A stretch of 64,000 bases of DNA from Podospora comata (Eukaryota > Ascomycota > Sordariomycetes > Sordariales > Podosporaceae). The stretch is from the NCBI GenBank assembly GCA_017354895.1, contig CP071497.1, forward strand, positions 2,666,001 through 2,730,000, in the 5' to 3' direction. This document shows, one piece after another, positions 31,375 to 42,576 of this stretch; positions within the stretch are counted from its first letter, which is position 1; every line of letters starts with the position of its first letter. Made by a program: the position numbers and the translations under genes. A model generated the notes under the pieces. That model did no database searches. It was not told the origin of the DNA and saw only the letters and a list, made by a program, of their open reading frames with translations.

Positions 31375-34300
31375 ACGTGAGCAGAAGCACACACCCAAAG
31401 CACGTGTTTTGGGGAAGCATCAGCAGCTACTAGGTAGTAGAAACAAATTAACCGATGCAAGAATCACTCCACAGTTACTTTGGGTAATGAAATTTTCAGT
31501 CGATGGCCTCCAGATCCAGGGGCCAGAGTACTGGGAGCCAATATTTTGAACACATGACTATGAGCCTTGCCATATCTAGCCCATCAACTCGTCTATGGTG
31601 AAATTGTGGCGCCCTGACCCAAAATTATGAGTTCGAACCAGAACTGTCTAGTTTGTGTGGCGTATTACCACACCAAAAAAGGTCGGCTTGGCCATGCCAG
31701 GTAGATGCGTATGGACCACCAAGCTGTCTTGCGGCCCATGTCACACGTCAACTCCAGCCCTTGTAACACCCCAATCCTCCCTGGGTAAATGCCAATGAAC
31801 GCCATTCTATAGATGCTGCGAGGCACTGTCTGATGCTATGCCTGGATGGGGTCCGTAGTCTACCCCATTGCTTCTTCCACTCACTTTGTAATGTTGACCA
31901 TTCTTCCAAGACACTTTTTAGTCTTTATCTGCCTAATGCCCCCTACAAAGGCAAACATGTCGCAGGTTTCTAAGTAACCCGTCTTTCCAGAGCAGACGGG
32001 CCACGGCTCTCTGCTGGCCCGGTATTCTGCACAGGATATATGTCTTGGTTGCCTTTTTGTCTTGTAGCTCTCTCTGTTTGTGGACCCTTCAAACTTTTGC
32101 CACTTTTCCCGTCTTGTCACATTGTCCACCTCTGAAAACATATCTTCCGTAAATGTTTTCAAACACTGATAGACATCTAAACCTTACGCACGTTGGGCAC
32201 GACCCGAAAGATACGAAGTGCAGGTCTTTCATTTTACACTGGCTTCACTAAGGTAGCTTACCCAGTACCCAAACCTCTCGCTTCTCATCCTTGGGGTCCT
32301 CTAAACAGTTGCGTAAGCGTACCTCTAGTCCCCATATGCAAAGCAGAGATACATGAATCGTAGGTTTCCAGGGCCCCAACCCAACCACAAGATCAGACTC
32401 GACGAGACGCGGGGCATGATTTGATCCTGTTCTTCTTATCCGAACCCTCAAGATTGCTTCTGCCCCAAGGATACTGTTCCGCTCCCAACTGAACTCCCTC
32501 TTTTTGGCTACCTGCAAAGGCTCTCTGTACCTATCTAGATGCCTTGATCCTCGTTGCGCAAGTATATATGTGCAGCTCCTCCTGAGTCGCGGTGGCCGGC
32601 ATCGTAGCTATTTCCCTTTGACATCTAGACGCTGAGAGGCTGATCAGCTTCATGGCGGCAACGTCGGTCTCGTCTCCTGGTTGCTGCTTCGGGGCTTGCG
32701 CAAAACATTGCTGTCCGATATCTCGAGCAAGCCCTTTCGCTTGGACTTGATGCCGTCAGCTATTCTAACACACTCATAAAGAGAATTCCGACACGAAACA
32801 AGCCCCCTTCAGCCTAGTTCAGTGAGTCACCAACCTGTCAAGATCGCTGAAACAATGCCCAGTGTTGTTCCCATGGGCCGAGTCGCTACCAGTAAGGCGT
32901 CTCCTTGTTCCCAGCTAAAGAAGCTTTGATACCGAATTGCCCAGACTGTGTTGCCCAATCGTGCAGCAGGTCAAGCAGATCGGAATCCCTTCGAAAGCTT
33001 GCGTGTTTTTTTTCTGTCATCTCGATCGCCAAGTTCACCCTCGATGTGGAAGCCAATGTTCTTGTGATGCTTGATAAGCCTTGGCACCATGCCACCCATG
33101 CATCTTCACTCAAATGATCAACTTCCAAGCATCACAGCCAAGCCTTGCGACAGGAGACTTTTATTTGCATCATTGAGATTCCCGATAACAAACACGCCCA
33201 ACAGCTTCCAGAAAAGAAAAAGAAAGACACGGATATCACGTCGTTGGGCTTTAACACCAAGACGGAAAAGAATACCAATCGCCTGACAAACCAAAAACAG
33301 GGGAATTGGAAGCAACCGAATCCAAAAGCTCCTGTGCTGGTGCTCTTGGCCCCCAAGCCTTGGAACTCTTGGAGATGGAACAACCAAGAAGCTGATGCTC
33401 CTCCCAGAACCACTTTGCCAATCCTGCCAAGAGGCGACAAGAAATTCTCCTCATGATAACATCAGACCTGAACCCTTGAGCTGGGATTCTTTTGCGGCCA
33501 AGAAGAAGCAAAAATGGGCATCTGCTGCTTAAAAAAGACACGCATCGCGATGATCCGAGAATCCAGTGCTCAAAATGATCCAGAACCAGACAATTGCACC
33601 CGTGAAGATAGCAGAGTTGTTTGACAGCCCTGTGGAAAAGCCGAAGATCCGGCATTGTTTTGCCGAGAAAAGTGGACCCGGGTTGAAATAGGGGCCCCTT
33701 GCTGGCCACTGTGTCCCCCCACGCAACTGTAAACAAACTGGCACTACTGTGAAAGTCTCGTGAGCGCTACTCCAGCTACTAGTTCATTATGTGCAGTTGC
33801 CAGCAACCTCTTACCACTTCGCTCGCGTGCTGCCGCGCTCTAATCAGCAGAGGCTCTCTTGATCTCGACAGCCCAAAGGACAACATCCAACGACAGGATC
33901 ACCAACAGCCAAGACACTCGGCACAGAAATCTGGGTGTTGCAGTTCTCCAGCCAAGCCAGCCAAGTGTAGCCAAGCAGAGGCCGAGACTTGGTGAGACGA
34001 CTGCACACCAATGGGTTCTTGATACCAAGACTGATAAGACACGAATCCATCTTCTTATCTCGCCTTCTTTCCCCCCAGGTGAGAGCTCTTTGCCCTCGCT
34101 GGGGCTGTCACTCTTTTGTCATTGTCGTTCTCAGATACCAACGGGTTACTCCAGGGACGCGAAGGAAACGATGGTTCCCACTATCCAACTTCATTTGCGG
34201 CAGGCCGATGTTTTACTCACAGGAAGACATACCAGAACCAAGGCTCTTGGCCTACGCATCAAGACCCTTCCTCAAGGGGAAATGGGTATGCAAGGAGCCC

Positions 34301-34559
34301 CCGCGACCCGCACAAAATGCCGCCGAGTGTCTCCCCATTTCTCGCCGGTAATGGAGTGATTTTCCATTTCTCTCTTCTTTCATTCTTTGAACAAGTGTTG
34401 GAGGATATCCCGGGTAAATTGTGAAGCGCAAGTGGGATGATGACACAGCTGGCCTGCGTCTGGGATAGCAAGCTTAACGGTTGCTAGTCGATCCATTTGC
34501 GCTATTTCGCTTCCTGCTTGGGTGCTTTTTTTCATAATCTCTTATTTTATCTCTTGGTC
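31375..34559. other. 3-kb intergenic region, no gene seen
   Basis: Both strands hold only short frames without domains or consistent splice structure. The right third is probably the promoter and 5' leader of the antiporter. Confidence 0.4.
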
Positions 34560-34711
34560 CTCCTTCCCCTTCCCTCGCCCTCTTTCCTCTCCTCAAGCAT
34601 CAACAGTATCAACACCTCGAACTTGCTGGCCAAGCAACGCGACTTCAACATACACCCCCCTCCCCTCCCATCAAGGCTTCGGTGCCGCCTAGGCATCCCG
34701 TCTTGCTCATC
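34560..34711 (+). promoter_or_regulatory. pyrimidine-rich leader upstream of the antiporter
   Basis: A long C/T tract (CCTTCCCCTTCCCTCGCCC and following) and CACC-rich sequence run into the start at 34712. Such CT tracts are common just upstream of transcription starts in filamentous fungi. The assignment is by composition only. Confidence 0.35.
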
Positions 34712-36725
34712 ATGCCTGTCCTAAACGTCAGCGAGCTCAATATTGTATTGACAATTATTGGTGCTTTCATCTTGGGATTCGGCGTCATCTCGGTTCTCAT
34801 CAAGAACCGATGGCTTCTAGGCGAAGCTCGTAGGTTTCCCCCAACTATACCAAAAGAACCATGATGACTGACATCACTCAGTCCCTGCTATGACCCTTGG
34901 TATCATTCTTGGTCCACTAGCGGCCAAATTTCTAGACTCTTCGCGATGGGGCTCAGCCGAACCAGGCCAAGTATCTGAGATCACGCTGGTTTGTCTTGCC
35001 CTACATCTCATCACCACTCGTGCCTATCACTAACACTGTGATTCAAGGGCATTACACGAGTGGTTATCGGCGTCCAGCTTGTCATTGCTGGTTTTCAACT
35101 GCCGGCCAAGTACCAAAAGCTTCGGTGGAAGGAGATGCTCATGCTCATGCTTCCCGTCATGACAATCATGTGGCTGTGCTCGACTCTCTGCATGATGGCC
35201 ACCATCCCCAAGGTGACCCTGCTGGCGACCTTGGTTATGGCTGCTTGCATCACCTGTACCGATCCCGTTTTGTCACAAGCCGTTGCCAAGGGCCCCTTTT
35301 CCGACAAGTTTGTCGCCAGAGACCTCAGAGAAATCATCTCTTCGGAAGCCGGCGCTAACGATGGCTTTGGTTTTCCGTTTTTGTTGCTGGCGACCTATCT
35401 CATGCGGGCCCAGACCCCCGAGGCATCGACACTCGTCGCTCGGGCCGGAGAGGAAGTGGTGAGACATGGCGGAGGAGTAGGCCAGGCGATTGGCAAATGG
35501 TTCCTCGAAACATGGCTCTACTTTGTGCTCATGTCGATTGCTATCGGTGTTGTGGTTGGATATGCTGCTGGGAAGGGGCTGAAGTTTGCCTTGCAACGCA
35601 AGTGGGTAGACTCTGAGAGTTATGTGCTCTACCCCACTGCGCTCGGTGTAAGTCGTTGGAGCCGTCCGGTTTTGAACTGACCCGTGAGCTAATCAATCTC
35701 AGCTGTTCTTGCTTGGTGTCTGTGGCATGATCGGGGGTGACGATTTGCTGGCTTGCTTCACCGCTGGCAGTGTCCTAAACTGGGATGGTGAATACATGTG
35801 CGAGACATTGGAACGACACGATGAGGTAAACTCATCCGTTGATGTCCTCCTCAACTTTGGAGGCTTCATGTACCTCGGGACCGTGATCCCATGGAGCGAG
35901 TTCCATCAGCCAGACACGACCGGCATCACAGTTCCCCGCCTTATCGCCCTCGGGTTCCTCATCCTTGCCTTCCGCCGCATCCCTGCTATTTTTATCATGT
36001 ACAAGTTCATGCCGAACGTCATCAAGAACTGGAAGGAGGCCTTGTTTATGGGATACTTTGGCCCCATTGGAATCGGAGCTGCCTTTTACGTCGAACACAC
36101 CAGGCATCTTTATCCGAAACTCGCCGACGCCGATGAAGAGATGGGTAATTTGCTGAGGGCTATCGGGCCAACGGTGTATTTCCTCGTCTTCTTTTCCATC
36201 GTCATTCACGGTCTTTCCATCCCCGCCTTGAACGCAATTTATGGCTGGTACGGTGTCCAGCCAATCCAGGACGATGCCATGCTTTTCGAGCGCAAGTCTA
36301 TCCGCGTCCCGACCCCCGTCAACGCCGAGGTCGGTGACGATCACACGTTTATCGCCTACAACCGCTTCCCGCGCCCCGTTTTCGATGATGCCGAGTTGCC
36401 GACATTCGACCGCACCATTTCCATGGGTCGCAGGTCGATGAGCCGCGTTTCGATGGGCCGCCGATCCATGAGCAGAATCTCGTTGAGCCAATACCCTACC
36501 ATCAGCAGGGCCCCCACCATCAGCAGAGTGCCTAGCCAGAACCGTGACCGTGACCGGGAAGAGAAAGACGATCCGGCCGATTCACCTGGCACCTCTAGCT
36601 TTTCGAGCTCAGCGGAAACCAAGGCGCCCGAGGTTGAGATCCCGTTGACCCCCGCTCCCCAACCTGCACAGACAATAGAGACGCCTGGGTTGGGACGTCC
36701 AACAACTATAAAGTACGCGGTATAG
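34712..36725 (+). CDS. plasma-membrane Na+(K+)/H+ antiporter, Nha1/Sod2 type
   Basis: Exports Na+ or K+ in exchange for protons and so controls ion balance and pH. Four exons, 34712-34829, 34882-34988, 35048-35647 and 35703-36725, give 615 residues. About twelve membrane segments can be followed, from IVLTIIGAFILGFGVISVLI to FFSIVIHGLSIPAL. The family's ion-site motifs are present: CITCTDPVLS and the Asn-Asp pair in SEAGANDGFGFPFLL. After the last segment comes a cytoplasmic tail of about 175 residues with a local repeat, SMGRRSMSR twice, then PTISRAPTISRVPS. These are rich in Ser flanked by Arg and are likely phosphorylation sites. The tail is shorter than in yeast Nha1 and nearer fungal Nha2/Sod2 forms. 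Intact. Confidence 0.93.
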
Positions 36726-37244
36726 AGCGTGTGCTTTTTTGCTGGTTTTCTTTCTCTGTTAGACTATAGATAGTGTCTGGATTAATTATACGCGGGTTGT
36801 ACATACTACTTAATATACTGCGGCAGGCCCTCAGTGCGCTACAACATTTCATCACGATAGTTTTCACATCAAACCAGTGATTTGGGATAGATTCTCATCT
36901 ATTAATGACGGAGAACTACGTTGCTATTCCAAGGTATCGCCAGCGTCGCCAGCAAAACTCGCTCTCTTGCCGCGGTTCTACCTCTGTGTCTATCCCAACC
37001 TCTCTCCCGTCCCCTCTAGGTACATCCTAGTCGTACATGATCCGCCTGGTCTAAAAAGAAAATCAAAAAGCCACCAAAGATCCTCTCGGCAACTGTCCAA
37101 AAGAGCGACAAGAGCTTGTCATTAACCACCAAGCCAGAAATCATGAAATCAGAAAATCAATCCCAAAGAATCATCCCTCAAAGAATCATGCCAAACATCC
37201 CAAAAGATCATGTCGCTATCCCGCCCAACGTGTCGAACAAGCAC
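36726..37244. other. intergenic, 3' regions of converging genes
   Basis: No gene seen between the plus-strand antiporter and the minus-strand small secreted protein. Confidence 0.4.
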
Positions 37245-37583
37245 TTAGACTCTGTTCTTGGCCTTGGCCGTGGCGGCGGCGGCAGCGGTGCTGCTGGACT
37301 GAAGTCCTGGAATGTTGATCTGGCGCTTGTTCTTAGCCTTGGCAGTGGCGGCAGCGGCGGTGGTGCTGCTGGACTGGAGTCCAGGAATGTTGATCTGACG
37401 CTTGTTCTTAGCCTTGGCGTTGGAGTCGGAGTCGGCAGCGGCTGTCGCGGAGGCGCCGGCCGAGACGACAACAACACCAGAAGGCAGGGTGACGCCGCTG
37501 GGGATGCTAACACCGGAGGGGAGCGAGATGGTGACGGCCGAGACGGTGGTGAAGATGGCGGTCATGGCGACAAAGAACTTCAT
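37245..37583 (-). CDS. small secreted repeat protein with Kex2 sites (KEP/RiPP-like precursor)
   Basis: A single-exon 112-residue protein. Residues 1-16 (MKFFVAMTAIFTTVSA) form a signal peptide. Residues 20-38 contain LPSGVSIPSGVTLPSGV. Two 25-residue tandem repeats follow at 56-80 and 81-105, each AKAKNKRQINIPGLQSSST plus a TTAAAAT/TAAAAAT end. They differ at one residue, and a third is cut off as AKAKNRV at the end. Each repeat carries Lys-Arg (61-62, 86-87), the site of the Golgi protease Kex2. Cleavage would release peptides starting Gln-Ile-Asn-Ile-Pro-Gly-Leu-Gln. This architecture is that of Kex2-processed repeat proteins, which include pheromone precursors, repellents and cyclic-peptide (ustiloxin-type) precursors. 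No UstY-type oxidase lies in the window. A cell-wall or surface role is the main alternative. Confidence 0.8.
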   Translation of the reverse strand: MKFFVAMTAIFTTVSAVTISLPSGVSIPSGVTLPSGVVVVSAGASATAAADSDSNAKAKNKRQINIPGLQSSSTTAAAATAKAKNKRQINIPGLQSSSTAAAAATAKAKNRV

Positions 37584-38322
37584 TTTGACGGTTAGGTTGG
37601 TTGTTGGTTGATTAAACGGTTGGGTGATGTGTTTGTTGAGATGTGAAGATTTAGGTGGGGGAGGTTATGTGTCTTTTTTGTTTTTGTTTTTGTGCGTAAA
37701 CTTTTCTCAAAGCGAGCGTGGGTGAGATTAGTGTAAAGGGAGTATTAGTGATGAATGTGAGTGCTGGGTGATGAGAAAAGAAAATGCTGTTTGGGTGTTG
37801 GGTGAGGTCGAGTTATATAGAGGAGCTTTCTCCGGCTCAAGCAGATGTTCTGTCCACGATTACAACGAACACGCCAAACCAACTCTAACCGGCAGCGTGG
37901 CTTCGAAGTATTGGGCTTCTAGCACATGCCGCCGAACATTGCATTAGACAAGCGGGATCAAACTCCTGCGCCGCCACCACCGATGCGTGGTCTGTTTACT
38001 TAGTTCTGCATCGGCCGGTTTCAACATGGCGGGTCAACGAAACCGCCATGAACGGGCCTATACGCTAGAGGCAAACCACTTCCCAAGTGTGTCTCACGAG
38101 TCGGATGGTCAGATTTATCAGCATGCTCGGGCTATCGTGGCAAGGGACTGCGTCGTCGGTCTGTCCGGCCCCTGAGTAAAAGAACCACGTGCGGGATCAC
38201 ATGCGAAGTCGAGAACAACCATGGTATCAATTTCAAGCGTGTCGTGAAGACAACACAAATCACAAACCGAGGAATAGATTCTTGAACTGAAACGTTGGAT
38301 ATCCCCCCTTTTGGCTCTCCCC
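37584..38322. other. intergenic, promoter of the repeat peptide gene
   Basis: No gene seen. It contains T/G-rich leader sequence just upstream of the small secreted protein (minus strand). Confidence 0.4.
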
Positions 38323-39720
38323 TCAAGCCCCCCTTGCCTTGGCCGTCACGTAAAAGTCGATCGGCCGCACGTTGAACCACCCATCCTGCTTCATCACATA
38401 CTGCTCGTCCACCGCCTGAAAATCAACTTCTTTGATCAGCTTGGCCGTCACCACCATTAGAAACTCCCAAGCCCAGTGTTTGCCGATACATTCTCGTTTG
38501 CCATTTCCGAACCACTTCTTGACACCGGCCGGCAGCTTGCTGAAGTTGTCGCCCACCATTCTCTCTGGCTTGAACTTGAGAGGTTCCTCAAACACGGCTG
38601 GATCTCTGTTGACTCCAGCTAGAACAACGATCATGGCCTGGTTGTGCGCAATCTGGTACTTGCCGCCTTGAAGCAGAATGGGCGACTTGTCGCCATTCTT
38701 GGACGGAATTGGCTCAATGTTGAAGCCCGGGGCCGCGCAGCTCAACCTCAGCGTCTCCCTCACAATCCCCTGTATGTATTTCAACTGGGCGATATGGTCT
38801 TGCTTCAGCGCACCGTCTCCAACCACGCGGCCCAACTCCTCTCTGGCCTCGGCCACCACCTTTGGATTCTGCAGCAGAAACAGGATGCTCGCCGTGATTG
38901 AACAAGGGGCCGTTGAACTGCCGATCGGCATGCTGACAATCTCATCAATCACCTGGCTGTCGGTCAACTTCTTGCCTGTTTCCGGATCGGTGGCGTTCAT
39001 CAACGCCCAAAGCAAATCCTTGCGTCCGGTAGAGTGTTCGGCCCGGTATTGGATGAGCTCTACGGCAAAGGCTCTCATCGTCTTGGTCGCCTCCTTCCAC
39101 TTGCCGTTGTATAGCAGCCAGTTGAGGAGCTTCGGCCTGTTGGGTCGCCTCATTGCTTCTGAGGTAGCATCCTCCATGGCCTGGATCATGGGATGCTCCT
39201 CTCCTTCCTTCATTTTGATGGCTCCCAGCTTCTTGCCAAACAGTGTCAACATTGTCGCCTCCAAGTTCAGGTTGTTGAGGTCTTTGAGAGGTTGGAACTT
39301 GGCCCCAGGCTCGAGACCCTTGGTCCACTTGGCGATCAACTCGTCGGTGCACAGCAAGAGCTCGTCGAAATGGTCAGCGACTGATTCCGTGCTCAGGTGT
39401 GGCGCGATGATGCGGTGAGCGATACCCCAGGATTCCTCGTGGTCGTATGCGGTAAACAGCGCATCGTGCACGGCGTATCGGATCTCGACGATGGGCCCGC
39501 CAACGAATTTGCGGAACCGAGTCTCGTCGCAAATTTCTTCTGCTAGAGCAGCGCTGGCGACAAAGACAATTTCATGCCCCAAGACCTTGATCTTGAAGAT
39601 CTCGCCATACTTTTCAGCCAGCGTGCGCAAAGACCACCAGGTGTTGCTCGGGTTGACGTCCATGATGTTGCCGAGCAGGGGAAGGCCTGGAGGGCCAGGG
39701 ATGGTGAGTGGGGAGGACAT
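38323..39720 (-). CDS. soluble cytochrome P450, CYP505/CYP540-like haem domain
   Basis: An intronless 465-residue P450. It begins MSSPLTIPGPPGLPLLGNI, with the proline-rich hinge but no membrane anchor, and resembles the haem domain of fatty-acid hydroxylases of the P450foxy/CYP102 kind. Unlike those it stops after the haem domain, so it must use a separate reductase. Visible motifs: helix I region VSMPIGSSTAPCSITASILFLL, ExxR in VRETLRLSCAAPGFNIEPIP, and the haem-ligand loop FGNGKRECIGKHWAWEF. The acid-alcohol pair of helix I is atypical (SSTAP), which may alter O2 activation. Likely substrates are fatty acids or similar chains (inference from family). It ends ARGA, TGA at 38323. Intact. Confidence 0.9.
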   Translation of the reverse strand: MSSPLTIPGPPGLPLLGNIMDVNPSNTWWSLRTLAEKYGEIFKIKVLGHEIVFVASAALAEEICDETRFRKFVGGPIVEIRYAVHDALFTAYDHEESWGIAHRIIAPHLSTESVADHFDELLLCTDELIAKWTKGLEPGAKFQPLKDLNNLNLEATMLTLFGKKLGAIKMKEGEEHPMIQAMEDATSEAMRRPNRPKLLNWLLYNGKWKEATKTMRAFAVELIQYRAEHSTGRKDLLWALMNATDPETGKKLTDSQVIDEIVSMPIGSSTAPCSITASILFLLQNPKVVAEAREELGRVVGDGALKQDHIAQLKYIQGIVRETLRLSCAAPGFNIEPIPSKNGDKSPILLQGGKYQIAHNQAMIVVLAGVNRDPAVFEEPLKFKPERMVGDNFSKLPAGVKKWFGNGKRECIGKHWAWEFLMVVTAKLIKEVDFQAVDEQYVMKQDGWFNVRPIDFYVTAKARGA

Positions 39721-42576
39721 GGTGTAGGCAGTGTCTGGAGTTTATCGTTGTAGAAGTGAGGGAATGGCGATAGGAGAGGGGGGAGATGTTCTCTTTAAAA
39801 GTGTCCAGGAATGAGGTTTTGCGTCATGTCGGTCAAGGGAAAAGACGTGGCTGGCAGGGTGAGACAGCATTTCTCAAGTCCCACCATGAGCACCGTCCGC
39901 CATTCCGGTCATGGGGATCATTTGGTGAGTCCAATGAGATTTGCTGTGTGGTGTAAGCCATGTGGGTGCAGTGACCTTTTGGGTGCGCCACTGAGCAAGA
40001 GGGAGCTGAGACATGCATGGATTTCTGGCCCTGGCCAGTGTAGTTAGAGCGGCTTGTCTCGCGGGCGGGTCGTGATCGGCGCTCATCCGACCAATTGCTG
40101 GCACATCATTTGTCAATCTCGAGGCGGTTGTCGCGGGATCCTACTATCGATCTACGAAGCTTATTGGCACCTTTCCCAGAGCAGTTTACTGCGTGCGTTG
40201 TCACTCTCTTGAGCACAGCTCAGGTTCTGGATAACGTAACAGAAGATGTCGGATAGTGTATTTAATTTAATCTCCAAGCCGTAACATCTTCAGCCGTGAA
40301 ACACTTCCAACGTGGTGTCACAGGGTGCAAAGTCTCACGGTGAAAAGAATTGCATAGTTAATGACACAATAAGACTTAGCGAATAGTTTGGATAGATTCC
40401 GCATGCAACTTGTACTCGGCAGCAATAAGCCCCTGTCACGGAGTATCTTCGATCGACACATTCGTACTCCTAGTGATGGGTGCTGTCAGCTGCGGCATGA
40501 GCCTGCTCGGAGGTCAAAGAGCTCAAGGCAGTTACAGTACCTTCTTATTCCTCTGTCATAATGGCCATATCTGGAGTTATGAGGGATGATAGAAGTTTGG
40601 AATGAAACTGTCTGCCAGGAACTCACCTTCATCTAGCAATCACAATGGAAATGTTATGAACCTACTTTGGGATTCTCGAGGTTCAATGTCTATGGCTTTT
40701 CCCCGGGAGTACTCCTTATCGATAACATTGGATCGCTGTGATGGTTGGTTAGCCCTGAGGTTGGCAGAGGAAGGTATGTTGGATTTTACTTGTTCACGTT
40801 TCTAGTAGCCTGGGTCTTACACAGTCGCATGTGCACTAGGTAGCTAAGAAGGTCTCAACGGTAAACGCCAGAGTGCATGTGAGGATGGTGAGCACTGCTG
40901 GCAACGAGGGAGAGATGATGGACGCCACCTTCATTCACTACATGAATATAGAGCATTTCCTCGTGGTCTTTGTCACAACTAGTTTCCTTTACACGACAAC
41001 TCAAGCTTATGCCAGAGACAAGAGCCTGGTTCAGACGCCCCGCATAGACAGGACGGGGCAAAGAGATAGAAACGAGATGAGTACACCCTAAAAAATCCGT
41101 GTTGAACATACCTTATCTGGCTTGATTACGAACAGGGATGGTGTTCAGGCGATGAGGCAGGTTCCTCGGGCATAAATCCTGGTGTGAGGGTGCATATATC
41201 CAAGTAGGTAACCACAAGTTCCTCTCAAAATCGCCGGCTCTCTCTAACGTTGGGTCGATAGTGGCCCGTAACCCGTCCCCGATGTGTCTAACATCAGAGC
41301 AGAGATGTTGACATTGCCCCTGAGCCCCTTTTGACACCGGCATTGACACGATGTGAGCAGAGTAGGTACTTACCCACTGCTGGACCTGGGCATTCACGTG
41401 ATTTTATGATTTATAGCTTAAACACGTCGCGGGTGGAGGAGCCAAAAATTAACGGGTTGAGCTCATGGGTTCCTGACTCCATTCCAACCAAAAAAAGTGA
41501 TGATGTGGTCATGCTTGGTGCATTCTATTCGATCGAGGTTAAATCTTGTCATCACCCCGCATGTTCTCAACGGATCAAATTCTGAAAGAAAAACAAAACG
41601 GTAGGGAGCGTCGAGGGTTTCCCCACCGATGGATTGGCGCTAATCGAACATCGGTTCACGCCGGGTGAGGGGATAAGGGACCCACGATGTCCAAGACATG
41701 CTGACGGAAGCTGAGATCGAAGCTTAGCGCGCGAACGGATGGGGCTCGTGCGTGACATGATTTTTAACAATTAAGAATCACCAAGCATGACTCGTATTGG
41801 ACTGAGGAGGAAGCAAGGGAGTGAAGAGAACGACAAGCGATATGCCTGGCATCAGACAATGCCAAATGAGGGTGTGGGGGATCTGATAAATGACAAGTCG
41901 TCGACCCTCCAAGCAAATGACAAGCGTCTGCGCTGGGCCGAGTTCGAACCTTTTTGTGTTTTTGTGCAGGAGATAGGGCGGCATTTGCAGAGTATTGAAA
42001 GAAAAAGAAGAAAAAGAAGAAAAAGAAACCGACATGACATATGTCCCAAGATAAGATGCTCAGAGGATGCAAGTGAGTACATATGGTCGCCGACTTCCAC
42101 CCAAAATGAATATGCATGTCTCACAAAACCAAGTTCTGGCCACCATTCACATCTCCCCCAGATGCATTGTGGCTTGGCGAGTTCCGATGCATTTCGGTGG
42201 TGGATAGCTCGGATTGGTGCGGTCTCATCCACACATCCTGGCATGAATGCCCGTGCAGCAGGGCTGGCCCCTCTCTGTTGCAATTGGTGACGGCACTCGG
42301 AATCCACAAGCCCACGATCCTGCTCGTTCTTTTTCTCCATCTCAGCCTGGACCCGCGGTTGCCTGTTTCATGGCATTCTTGGCAGATGGCGAGTCTGTGC
42401 AGAGAAGCTATGTATGTACATAGGAGTGATGGCTCCTGATCTCCCGGTTGACCCGACCCATTGGGACCACCTCTCTCCATCCTGCGGGCGCCCGGGTCCG
42501 TTGTCCTTGTTGATCACTCAAAGCCAGCCAGTTCCTCAACTCCAATGTCGACCTAATCTCAAGTCACGCAGCTGCT
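39721..42576. other. 2.9-kb intergenic region
   Basis: No gene with support on either strand. There is a purine tract (AAGAAAAAGAAGAAAAAGAAGAAAAAG) near 41999-42030. The right end is the promoter and leader of the MHYT gene. Confidence 0.4.

Noticed and set aside
31600-31660. GAGTTCGAACC as a tRNA B box
   Set aside because: No matching A box or cloverleaf stems around it.
33251-33736. A 161-codon minus-strand frame in the large intergenic region
   Set aside because: Low plausibility of composition, overlaps other equally long frames, no recognisable motif.
37116-37595. A Gly-rich 159-codon plus-strand frame
   Set aside because: Antisense of the Ala/Ser-rich repeat peptide gene. The minus strand has a signal peptide and Kex2 sites, and the Gly-rich reading is a composition artefact.
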